Assembly (NCBI GenBank): GCA_049999805.1
Contig: JBNGIO010006232.1
Location: 211,340-267,775, forward strand
DNA: 56,436 bases
Origin: Folioceros fuciformis
Lineage: Eukaryota; Anthocerotophyta; Anthocerotopsida; Anthocerotales
Reading direction: 5' to 3'
The translations under genes were made by a program, and so were the position numbers. Below, one piece after another: positions 10,701 through 18,600 of this stretch. Position 1 is the stretch's first letter; every line of letters starts with the position of its first letter. The notes under the pieces were generated by a model, which ran no database searches, was not told the DNA's origin, and worked only from the letters and a program-made list of their open reading frames with translations.

Positions 10701-10824
10701 TGACCACACACTTCTTTAGGACGGTATAAAATAGCGATTTAGAAATAGAACAGCCAGTCTGCACGAGAATTTCCAAAGCATCAACCGACTCAGTGAGATG
10801 ACCTTCCTGGCACAGTTTGCTCAC
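7774..10824 (-). CDS. PLS-class PPR protein, E-type, with expanded internal repeats
   Basis: A minus-strand frame of 1016 codons made almost wholly of PPR motifs in P-L-S order. About seven to eight PLS triplets are seen, each with an LLQACA motif, a GKQLH-like motif, LVNMYAKCGSLEDAQRVF and VTWNAMIAGYSQQGMGQEAL. It ends with E1/E2 motifs (HYTCMVDLLCRAGQLD, AVWHTLLGACRKW, PGQSWWTDREGLVHAF) and has no DYW domain. Such proteins bind specific mitochondrial or plastid RNA sites, usually for C-to-U editing, and borrow a DYW deaminase in trans. The coordinate 10824 is a GTG in an open frame, not a proven start. Upstream codons to about 10925 (ETVSKLCQEG) are homologous to the 12166-14427 paralogue, but no in-frame ATG precedes them, so the true start is probably in an upstream exon (see 10922-11268). 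Neighbouring repeat units are nearly identical. Confidence 0.9.
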   Translation of the reverse strand: MSKLCQEGHLTESVDALEILVQTGCSISKSLFYTVLKKCVVNKDLVLGSRVHTCTVIKGYQSDTFLCNHVLRMYASHGRLHEAIDVFEGVGHADAFMWSSIISAHVKQGLDNQAIQLYHRMRGSSVKPDSYVFVAALQACARGGDLKSGQQVHADVMASSDVLASGPDPDLFVSSCLVDMYAKCGRLEDAQRVFDGLGRKDVVTWNALIAGYSQNGFGQVALRLYRAMLNDAMVVPDCVTFMCLLQACAVVGPLALESGKDLHARIRERGHQADVFIANSLVNMYAKCGSLEDAQRVFDGLSRKDVVTWTAMIAGYSQQGMGYDALRVYSVMEAEGMAVPNAVTFVCLLQACTSVGARGLEKGKHVHAQIRKQGFQADVCVANSLVNMYAKCGSLEDAWRVFEALGHKDVITWNAMIAGYSQQGMGQAALRLYSAMQAEGIAVPDSVTLVCLLQACAAVGTPALEQGKQLHMQIREQGHQVDVFVGSSLLNMYAKCGSLQDAERVFGGLLHKDVVIWNAMIGAYSQQGMGQEALGLYSAMQDEGIARPDSMTFVYLLQACASMGALALETGKHLHRQITEQELEADVFVASSVVNMYAKCGCLEDAQRVFEVHGNKDVVAWNAMIAGYSHQGMGQEALHLYSAMQQEGMAVPDPVTFVCLLQACASLGTPALEMGKQIHTQVRERGHQHDVVVASSLVNMYAKCGSLQDARRVFDSLGQKNEVTWTAMIAAYSQQGMGQEALHLYKTMQDEGMTVPDSVTFVCILQACANVAALHLGRQLHAQIVEQGLQTDEFVASSLINMYGKSGSMLDAQQLFDALRKKDVVTWNALIAGYTCQGDSDRVFSAFRKMRGDGILPDGITLLCVLTVCSHAGLGNEGWEYFEAMSGRYGITPTEDHYTCMVDLLCRAGQLDAALVFVRTMSLQPKAAVWHTLLGACRKWRNVEVGRYAFEEAIKLNKKDAAAYVLMSNLYTCAQMWEQAQKMQAKRKRTRAWKQPGQSWWTDREGLVHAFSVGSE
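8395..10300 (-). repeat. 312-bp intragenic tandem repeat inside the PPR gene
   Basis: The same site in the PPR triplet (plus-strand GCTGCCACACTTTGC or variants) recurs at 8707, 9019, 9331, 9643, 9955 and 10267. Every step is exactly 312 bp (104 codons). The next lower copy, near 8401, is 306 bp away. Even phrases such as YSQQGMGQEAL are kept between units, which points to recent tandem duplication within the coding sequence. Confidence 0.92.
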
Positions 10825-10921
10825 GGTTTCAGCCGTTACATCCCTACAATCACCGTCGGACCTGCGAACGCAACGAGCATCCGGTAAGCTCTTGCTCGGG
10901 GACCACTCATTCCAACATCTG

Positions 10922-11268
10922 TCACATCACAGCAAGCCTTGCATCCAAGAAAGCTAGCTTACAGAAGTTGTTCAACCAGAGGACCTCCTGGGACTGCTTC
11001 TGCCGGAAGTCAGGAGACTGGAGGCTCCTCTTCTTTTGCCTCTTACCCCGGGGTCCCAAGAAAATTGTCGACACAACTTGGGCTGGCGACGATCCTCGAT
11101 AGAGAATCCTACTCCAGCTAGGCATCCTCCCAGATGGGCCGGTTGCCTTGCCAAGGTGCTGCATTTTCCGACTTGATTGTACGGCCACGAGGTCTTGCTT
11201 GAAGTCAGGCAAGGGGAAAGTCTTCCGAGAAGGCCAATTACGCTACCAGCCATGGCTTGCAAGAACAC
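10922..11268 (-). other. Possible 5' exon or leader of the long PPR gene
   Basis: Minus-strand frames start at an ATG at 11253 (MAGSVIGLLGRLSPCLT) and are rich in Arg, Ser and Leu, like an organellar targeting peptide. They also resemble the Arg-rich leader of the paralogous PPR gene at 12166-14427. The frame from 11253 is in register with the PPR frame but is closed by stops near 10972 and 10925. A GTAAGC donor near 10960 and an AG acceptor near 10926 offer a small intron, but I could not find a phase-consistent join. It may be a first exon or a decayed leader. Confidence 0.3.
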
Positions 11269-11552
11269 GCCTCTGGATGCAGGACCCTGGTGCCACGGCC
11301 GGGCCAGATACGTACGAAAGGAGCTGTAGGAACAATGAGGTATACAAGCACAGCTTTTCGAGGAATCGGTGGACTTGGAAAGCGTTCAGACGGGAAATCC
11401 CATTTATTTGTATTGTAGTAAGCAATTCGATTTTGCTCGTTGGGAGGTATCCCAACGAGCACATCAAGGACAATATGTGTGTGAAGCCAACACCCCATAT
11501 TCCAAGATTTAAGGTCCAGTAGAGATGCTTGAGTTGGATATACACCATGTGT

Positions 11553-11709
11553 AGATTCCTTAATCTCTGATTTGCTCATGTAGGTCCTTTCCATCTCCAG
11601 GGCCAGGCATCCCAGGCTTGCACATGCATGGAGGAGCTACACACATGTCACAGGATTGGGTTGAGCTGTTCCCTCTTCCAACATAGCCCTGAAGAGATGA
11701 AGGGGTTTC
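11553..11709 (-). pseudogene. PPR gene fragment
   Basis: Reading the minus strand from 11709 gives KPLHLFRAMLEEGTAQP, then a stop within the repeat, then LLHACASLGCLALEME. These align with LYSAMQEEG and LLQACASLGTPALEMGK in the adjacent PPR genes. One in-frame TAG and the lack of neighbouring repeats mark it as a remnant lying between the two intact minus-strand copies. The rest of 11270-12165 shows no other supportable feature. Confidence 0.7.
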
Positions 11710-12165
11710 AGCCGTGCCCAACATTTGTCGCAAAAGGACGTCTGCTTCACCAGGAGGTTCCTTTGTATCTGGGAAGAAGGTCAGAACATGGGATCCATGC
11801 CAAAGTATCTGGCGTGGAAGGATTCGTCCAAGGTGTAGGGAAGGCCTTATTGGTGGTGCTGCTCAACCACGAGTGGTGTGCTCGACTTTTTGTCGAAAAC
11901 AACAGAAGGAGCGAATGCTAGCAGAATCAAGCTTGCCGCAGCATTGACTCTGCAGGGACAGCTCCTTCGTCAAACAGGCAACGGAGATTCAATCTGCAAT
12001 TTAACATGCTCTCAACACGTACGAACGGGACCGTCTGTCAGTATAATCTCAGGTTTGCCCATTGCAGTTCCAGTAATGGCAACTTTTGGTGCACTTACAG
12101 GGACGGCAGGACAGGCAATGCTAGAAACTTGATACACCAATTCGTCAAGACTGATATCAATCGCT

Positions 12166-14427
12166 CTAGGGTCCTGACCAGTAACCCAGATGTGGCACAT
12201 ATTCCTCTTCACTATTGGGGAAAGACTCTGTCTCTTGGTGCCCAGTGTGCATCTTGTACCCAGCCAGAAAGCTATGCACGTTTCCGTCCATGTCCGTCCA
12301 CCAGCTCTGACCTGGCTCCTTCCAGGCTTTTATTCTGAGTCTCCTTGACTGCAAGTCCTCTGCCTGATCCCACATTTGAGCACTGGTGTACACGTTGGAC
12401 ATCAAGACGTATGCTACAGCATCTTCGTTGCTTAGCTTCAGCGCTTCATGGAATGCATAGCCTCCCACCTCCACGTTTTTCCACTTTCGACAAGCACCTA
12501 TTAGAGTGTGCCAAACTGCAGAATTAGGCTGCATGGGCATTGTCCGTATCAAGACGAGAGATTCATGCAGTTGGCCTGCACGACCCAGAAGATCCACCAT
12601 GCATGTGTAGTGCTCCAGCGTGGGAGTGATACCATAGTGTTTGCTCATAGATTCAAAATATTCTTTACCCTTGTTCACAAGACCAGCGTGACTGCATACT
12701 GTCAGAACACTGAGAAATGTTATGCCATCTGGCTGTATGCCACTCTGTCGCATTCTACAAATCGAACTGAAGACCTCATCACTGTTTCCTTGACGGGTGT
12801 ATCCAGCAATCAATGCACTCCATGCGACAACATCTCGATTAACTGATGTCTCGAATACATGCCTTGCCTCAAACATACTACCGCACTTCCCATACATGTC
12901 TATCAAACTGCCGGCTATAAGCACGTCACCTTGGAGACCTTGTTCCTTTATCTGTGCATGAAGCTGCCTTCCCACTTGCAAAGCTGCCAGACTCCCACAT
13001 GCTTGAAGGAGGCACAAAAACGTAACAGAGTTGGGTGGAATATTGCCTTCTTCTTCTTGCATAGCCCTGTAAAGAGCGAGAGCCTCCTGCCCCATGCCCT
13101 GCTGAGAGTATCCTGCTATCATGGCATTCCACGCCACCACATTTCTGTGACCAAGTCCGTCGAATACACCCCTAGCATCCTCTAAGCTTCCACACTTCGC
13201 ATACATGTTTACCAGGCTGCCACCTACAACGAGATCAGCTTCAAGACCTTGCTGTCTTATTTGTGCATGAAGGTGCTTCCCCTTCTCCAATGCCGGCGTG
13301 CCTACACCTGCACATGCCTGCAGAAGGCAAACAAACGTAACCGAAGTGGGTGCAGCCGTGCCTCCATCTTCCATAGCACTAAAGAGAAGAAGGGCTTTCG
13401 CACCCATGCCCTGCTGGGAATACCCTGCTATCATGGCATTCCAGGTCACAGCATTTTTTTCACTAAGTCCGTCAAACACTCTTTGAGCGTCTTTCAAACT
13501 GCCACACTTTGCATACATATCCACCAAGCAACTACAGACAAACACATCATGCTCAGCGCCAGCAACCAGCACATCAGCATGCACTTGCTGTCCAGATTTC
13601 AAATCTACTCCCTTCGCACAAGCCTGCAGTGCTGCGACAAGCACATGGCCATCTGGCTTCACACCTGATCTGCGCATCCTATGATAGAGCTCTATGGCCT
13701 GCTTATCTTGCCCCAGTTTCACATACGCAGAAATCATAGAAGACCACATGAAGACATCTGGTTTGACAACCATGCCAAACACATCCATAGCTTCTTGCAA
13801 CCTGGCATGAGAAGAATACACTCGCAGGATGTGGTTGCACAAGAACGTGTCCGTCTCATATCCTTTCTTCACCAGGAGCGCATGAACTCGACGACCCAGG
13901 GGCAGATCCCTCTTAGCCACACACTCTTTGAGGACAGTGTAAAACACGAATTTGGAGATATGAAGGTCACCTTGAACCATCACTCCCAGGGCTTCAACGG
14001 CCTCCTTAACCTGCCCCTCCTGACACAGCTTGGTCACGGTTTCAACCGTCATCTCCCTTTCGTATCCTGCAGCCCCGGAAGAGTCAACACAGTCCACCAG
14101 GCTCCAGTTTGTTGCAGGGGAACGACGGCCCAGTGGTATTCCCAAGGCACCCAGCTGCCCATCCACCCAAGGTGTATTGGAAACGAGCTCCTTGCCAAGA
14201 CTCTCCTTCGCAAATGCCGGACAAGCTCTTGGACTCCTCCCTGGCACCTTCCTTGCAAAATAGTTGCACCTGGCGGCTGCATTGTGTGCCAAAGATCGTT
14301 TCCTGCAAGTCAGCTGAGCGGGAGACCTTCTCAGAATACCTCTCAACCCACCCCCTTGGTTCGCCCACCAAACCTGTTCGCCCAGCGGATCCTGCTGTCC
14401 CCTTCTTGACTGGATTGCCAGAACCAT
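12166..14427 (-). CDS. PLS-class PPR protein, E-type (paralogue of the 7774 gene)
   Basis: 753 codons from an ATG at 14427; the upstream GTG at 14442 is not needed. The first 70 residues are Arg/Ser/Ala-rich and nearly lack acids, fitting a mitochondrial or plastid presequence. Next comes ETVTKLCQEGQVKEAVEAL, shared with the 7774 gene, then about four PLS triplets (LQACAKGVDLKSGQQVHADV, LLQACAGVGTPALEKGKHLH, LLQACGSLAALQVGRQLHAQ). The E1/E2 end is HYTCMVDLLGRAGQLHE, AVWHTLIGACRKWKN and PGQSWWTDMDGNVHSF, with about 20 further residues and no DYW domain. It has fewer repeats than its neighbour and looks like the unexpanded form. A role in site-specific organellar RNA editing or processing is inferred from family. 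The start of the PPR-DYW gene on the other strand is about 0.7 kb away. Confidence 0.92.
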   Translation of the reverse strand: MVLAIQSRRGQQDPLGEQVWWANQGGGLRGILRRSPAQLTCRKRSLAHNAAARCNYFARKVPGRSPRACPAFAKESLGKELVSNTPWVDGQLGALGIPLGRRSPATNWSLVDCVDSSGAAGYEREMTVETVTKLCQEGQVKEAVEALGVMVQGDLHISKFVFYTVLKECVAKRDLPLGRRVHALLVKKGYETDTFLCNHILRVYSSHARLQEAMDVFGMVVKPDVFMWSSMISAYVKLGQDKQAIELYHRMRRSGVKPDGHVLVAALQACAKGVDLKSGQQVHADVLVAGAEHDVFVCSCLVDMYAKCGSLKDAQRVFDGLSEKNAVTWNAMIAGYSQQGMGAKALLLFSAMEDGGTAAPTSVTFVCLLQACAGVGTPALEKGKHLHAQIRQQGLEADLVVGGSLVNMYAKCGSLEDARGVFDGLGHRNVVAWNAMIAGYSQQGMGQEALALYRAMQEEEGNIPPNSVTFLCLLQACGSLAALQVGRQLHAQIKEQGLQGDVLIAGSLIDMYGKCGSMFEARHVFETSVNRDVVAWSALIAGYTRQGNSDEVFSSICRMRQSGIQPDGITFLSVLTVCSHAGLVNKGKEYFESMSKHYGITPTLEHYTCMVDLLGRAGQLHESLVLIRTMPMQPNSAVWHTLIGACRKWKNVEVGGYAFHEALKLSNEDAVAYVLMSNVYTSAQMWDQAEDLQSRRLRIKAWKEPGQSWWTDMDGNVHSFLAGYKMHTGHQETESFPNSEEEYVPHLGYWSGP

Positions 14428-15153
14428 ATTTCGGAAGTGCACAATCTCATGTCCATTAGGCTGCTGACATTGCTACCAACATCCCTGCCTCTTTTTGCTC
14501 CGCAGACAATACCCAATGCTAGGAATGATTCATAAGTGTTGTGAGTCTTCTTCGGGATCAAAAGCAGGGAATCATGGGGAGCTCTTCTGGAACTGAAACT
14601 CATGATCAGAGCACCTTAACAAGCATTACCGGCAAACTGATGTGCAGCGGACATGAGCTCCAAAAACTCCCCGAAAACAGTTCCACACACCTACATAGTG
14701 ATACGGGGGGGGAACCATGTGACTACACGCATTTCGTAGGGAAGGACGAAATTTGTTCTAACAGCGTTTGAGCCGACTTTGGGTCGATCCGGCCCTCATC
14801 GTGGGTCTCTCTTGGAGGTGCGTCGTCCTCAAATCTCGGTTCTGGGTTAGCGCAAATGACCCGGATTCCACCGCACCACGGTGCTATGATCCATGCGGAG
14901 GCTTGTGGGAGACGAGGCATTGATGAAGAAAGTGGGTGGCCTTTCGGTCTGGTCGAGGCTGATGATTCAAGGCAAGCCTCTACTCCGCAGCGCTGCAGAC
15001 CAGGGTTGCAGATGTGTGTCCTCGTTGCGGCAGCAGACTACATCAGCAACTACCCCTGGTGAGTGTGTACCTGCCTGCTGTTGGGTGTGCTACCTTCTTT
15101 CACCAGGCTTGCAGCTGGCAAGCTCTCAGATTCTTATGTTCAGCTGACTGGCA

Positions 15154-17793
15154 GTGGAGCCAAGGGCATGGTTTGCGTTACTGGGGAAGGAGCCCTTCGC
15201 GTGGTGGGGGAACGAGTGGGAGAAGGTAACTTCTGGTCCTTGCCATCGGGTGGTGCAGTCTGAGCAGACAGATGGATGCTATACGTTTTCGAGGAGTCCT
15301 AGTTTGTTTCCCCCTAATATTTGGCAGCTTTGCAGACTGGCAAGGGGTGAAGGAGGTTTGGAGGTTGAAACCTGTGGCTCAGTCTGCGAGGAGGCACAGC
15401 TCGATGCAGCCTTTACCCTATTGGCTCTGCTTGTCGAGCAAGAGTCTTATGTCCCGGCATCCCTTTTTTATTCTATCCTCAAGGAATGCATGGCGAAGAG
15501 AGATCTAGTCGCTGGTACGAACGTTCATGCTTTTACTCGCAAGAGTGGGTATGAATCGAACACGTTCTTGGCGAACCACCTCATTTGCATGTATGCTGCC
15601 CATGGAAGGTTACTGGATGCGGTGCAGGTGTTCGCCCATTTGGTTGCACCGGATTCTTTTATGTGGGCTTCCATAATCATGGCACATGTCGAACACGGAC
15701 AGCCTGCGAAGGCTATACATTGGTATGGACGGATGCGAGAGTCAACTCTGAAGCCGGACAATCATATATTCGTGGCTGCTCTCAAGGCGTGTGCTGTCGC
15801 AGTGGACTTGGCTTCTGGCAGGCACGTCCATGCTGATGTGTTGGGTTCTGCTGTTGAACCCAACATGTTTGTGGCAAATGGTCTTGTGGACATGTATGCA
15901 AAATGTGGCAGCCTAGAGGAAGCTCGGAGGGTGTTTGAGAGTCTGACCACCAGAGATATTGTGACATGGACGGTCATGATTTCGGGTTACGCTCAGCATG
16001 GCCTTGGTCAAGAAGCTCTCACACTTTATGTATCTATGCAACAGGGGGGCATGAACCCAGCTGACCGTGTCACGCTGCTGAGCCTCGTCAAAGCATGTGC
16101 CAGTGTCGGAGCGTTGCATGAGGGGAAGCAACTTCACGCTCTCATCCGGAAAGTAGGATTAGAAGCTGACTTGGCCGTTGGCAACAGTTTGGTGGATATG
16201 TATGCCAAATGTGGGAGCTTAAAAGATGCTCGAAAAGTGTTTGACGGGCTGACCGCAAGAGATGTAGTGAGCTGGACTGCCATGATCAGAGGATATGCGG
16301 AGCTTGGACTCGGTGAAGCAGCCCTTGCTCTGTACACAACCATGCAAGAGGAGGGCTTGATTCCAGCGGATCATGTTACATTCGTGTGCCTTCTAAAAGC
16401 TTGTGCCGGCCTTGGAGCATTACATCGAGGGAAGCAGGTGCACGTGCAGATTCAGGAAGCAGGACTAGAATGCGATGTGAGTGTTGGGACCAGCTTGGTG
16501 GACATGTATGCTAAGTGTGGGAGCTTGACGGATGCCTGCAAAGTCTTTGACAGCCTGCCTACAAAACATGTGGTAGCATGGACAGCCATGATCACAGCAT
16601 ATGCCCAGCATGGGTTTGGTGAGGAAGCCCTGGCTGTCTCCGCGAGTATGGAGAAATTGGGTTTGACTCCAGGAGATGTAGTAACGTATGTTTCTCTTCT
16701 GAGGGCATGTGCCAGCATTGGAGCACTACATCAGGGGAAACAGCTGCATTCGCAGCTTGAGAAACAAGGACTCGACAACAATGTGATAGTGGGCAGCAGC
16801 TTGGTTGACATGTATGCAAAATGTGGCAGCTTGGGAGAGGCTCGTAGAGTGTTTAACAACTTGGACTGTAGAAATGTGATAACTTGGAATGCCTTACTTA
16901 ATGGCTACGGCCAACACAACGAGTGCCAGAAGGCTCTGAACTGCTTTGAGGAGATGCAAGAGCATGGGGTGGAGCCTAACCATGCTACCTTCGTTTCCCT
17001 ACTCGTGGCTTGCAGTCATGCCGGGTTGGTGGATGCAGGCAAGCAGTATTTCAGGATGATGGGGGACGTTTATGGGATCACGCCCACCGCAGATCACTAC
17101 AATTCCATGGTTGATCTTCTTGGGCGGGCCGGCTGCCTTGATGCAGCAGAGCACATGCTGCTGTCCATGCCGTTTCAGAATGATTCGGCGGGATGGATGT
17201 CTCTCTTGACTGCCTGCAGGAGCCATGGGGACACACAGCGCGCCAGGCGCTGTTTTGACCACATTACCAGACTGGAACCTCAAAACACTGCCGCTTACGT
17301 GCTCCTGTCTAAAACGTTTGCAGATGCTGGCATGTGGGGTGCTGTCGAGAGGGTAGAGAGTATGAGGAAGTCAGCAGGTGCTTGCAAGAAGCCTGCACGG
17401 GCATGGATTGAGGTAAGTAGCAAGGTCCACACATTTGTTGTCGGAGAGGAAAGGGATGACCTCACGTCCAAGCTCAGAAGCTTGAATCAGCGGTTGCGAG
17501 AGGACGGGGGGGACACGCCCCTCCCTGGCCATGTTGTGAAGGTGGAGTCTGATGATCAGGAGAAAGAAGACGCCTTATGTGGACACGCTGAGAAGCTTGC
17601 TTTGGCATATGGACTCTTGAACACTCCTGACGGCAGTCCTCTGTTGGTCACGAAAAACCTTCGAATGTGCAATGACTGCCACAGTGGCACCAAGGTCTTG
17701 TCGAGGATTGAGAGGCGGGACATCGTAGTTAGAGATGCTCACCGAGTTCACCATTTTGTAGACGGCTTCTGCAAGTGTGAAACCCGCCTCTGA
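15154..17793 (+). CDS. PPR-DYW RNA-editing factor with atypical C-terminal end
   Basis: An open frame of 879 codons with PLS repeats (ACAVAVDLASGRHVH, ACASVGALHEGKQLH, ACAGLGALHRGKQVH, ACASIGALHQGKQLH) and DMYAKCGS repeats. E1/E2 follow (HYNSMVDLLGRAGCLDAAEH, KKPARAWIEVSSKVHTF), then a full DYW cytidine deaminase: PG-box region GDTPLPGHV, zinc-binding HAEKLALAYG and CNDCHSGTKVLSR. It ends HHFVDGFCKCETRL, so the usual last three residues Asp-Tyr-Trp are absent. Family knowledge makes it an organellar C-to-U editing factor. The listed start is a GTG in a frame closed by TGA at 15145, and there is no in-frame ATG before the PPR array. The real start is therefore probably in an upstream exon or misassembled. 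It is head-to-head with the 14427 PPR gene. Confidence 0.9.
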   Translation: MEPRAWFALLGKEPFAWWGNEWEKVTSGPCHRVVQSEQTDGCYTFSRSPSLFPPNIWQLCRLARGEGGLEVETCGSVCEEAQLDAAFTLLALLVEQESYVPASLFYSILKECMAKRDLVAGTNVHAFTRKSGYESNTFLANHLICMYAAHGRLLDAVQVFAHLVAPDSFMWASIIMAHVEHGQPAKAIHWYGRMRESTLKPDNHIFVAALKACAVAVDLASGRHVHADVLGSAVEPNMFVANGLVDMYAKCGSLEEARRVFESLTTRDIVTWTVMISGYAQHGLGQEALTLYVSMQQGGMNPADRVTLLSLVKACASVGALHEGKQLHALIRKVGLEADLAVGNSLVDMYAKCGSLKDARKVFDGLTARDVVSWTAMIRGYAELGLGEAALALYTTMQEEGLIPADHVTFVCLLKACAGLGALHRGKQVHVQIQEAGLECDVSVGTSLVDMYAKCGSLTDACKVFDSLPTKHVVAWTAMITAYAQHGFGEEALAVSASMEKLGLTPGDVVTYVSLLRACASIGALHQGKQLHSQLEKQGLDNNVIVGSSLVDMYAKCGSLGEARRVFNNLDCRNVITWNALLNGYGQHNECQKALNCFEEMQEHGVEPNHATFVSLLVACSHAGLVDAGKQYFRMMGDVYGITPTADHYNSMVDLLGRAGCLDAAEHMLLSMPFQNDSAGWMSLLTACRSHGDTQRARRCFDHITRLEPQNTAAYVLLSKTFADAGMWGAVERVESMRKSAGACKKPARAWIEVSSKVHTFVVGEERDDLTSKLRSLNQRLREDGGDTPLPGHVVKVESDDQEKEDALCGHAEKLALAYGLLNTPDGSPLLVTKNLRMCNDCHSGTKVLSRIERRDIVVRDAHRVHHFVDGFCKCETRL

Positions 17794-18600
17794 GGAGGAT
17801 TTTGCTCACATCTGTTCCTTGGAACACCTACATCCTGGAATGCTCCCCCTCTACGAACGATCTCGACCTGCAAGAAATGGAGATTACCACCATCAGGTGA
17901 TTTTAGTTCAGCGCACATTTCGACCATCACTTACGGGTGGCTGGTGTATAAAAATCCAAAGAAGCTTTGTGGAGAGTGGTAAGCGATATCATTCTCTCTG
18001 ATATTGTTGTCCCATCTTCTGCTAGAATGTTGGTTCTCTTCACAAAGTTCAGCAACTAAAACCAGAGGCAAACAAGGTGGCAAGTTTGTAGAGCACGTAA
18101 TCAGACGGATCGTGTTCTAAATTCTGTCGACATTGTTAGAAAGTTGCGGGAAATTGTTTCATATCAAGGGTGGTAGTGACGACGTCAGATCTAGAAATGT
18201 AGGATGGCAGAGATTTTACTGCAGCTTTATGGGTACATTGCAATGCCCCAAGGATTGGATCATTACCATGTCTACTACATAGTCCCATAACTTTTACTAG
18301 AAAAATCCAGGGAAATCAATCATTCGAACACGATGCATGCTCACAACGGACAAACTGAGAAGGCTGTCTCTCTCATGAAAGCCCCAGTTAAAAAGATGAA
18401 TGTACAAAGCCTAAGGTGGTTCGTTCAGACTATCCGCCCTTGTTACTGAAGAGGTCTAATCTGATCTACCAATTACCTTGTTGTACTAAATCTGATCTTA
18501 ACCAACCTAACTCAACCAAAGAAGGTACTAATTTGGATCAATCAATGCCCAGAGCACGCACTATGTACAACAACTCCTCCCAGACAGAAGAAGAGGGAAC
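17794..18600. other. Intergenic, no gene seen
   Basis: Contains the 3' flank of the PPR-DYW gene and the 3' flank of the legumain gene. Only short, featureless frames are present. Confidence 0.5.
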
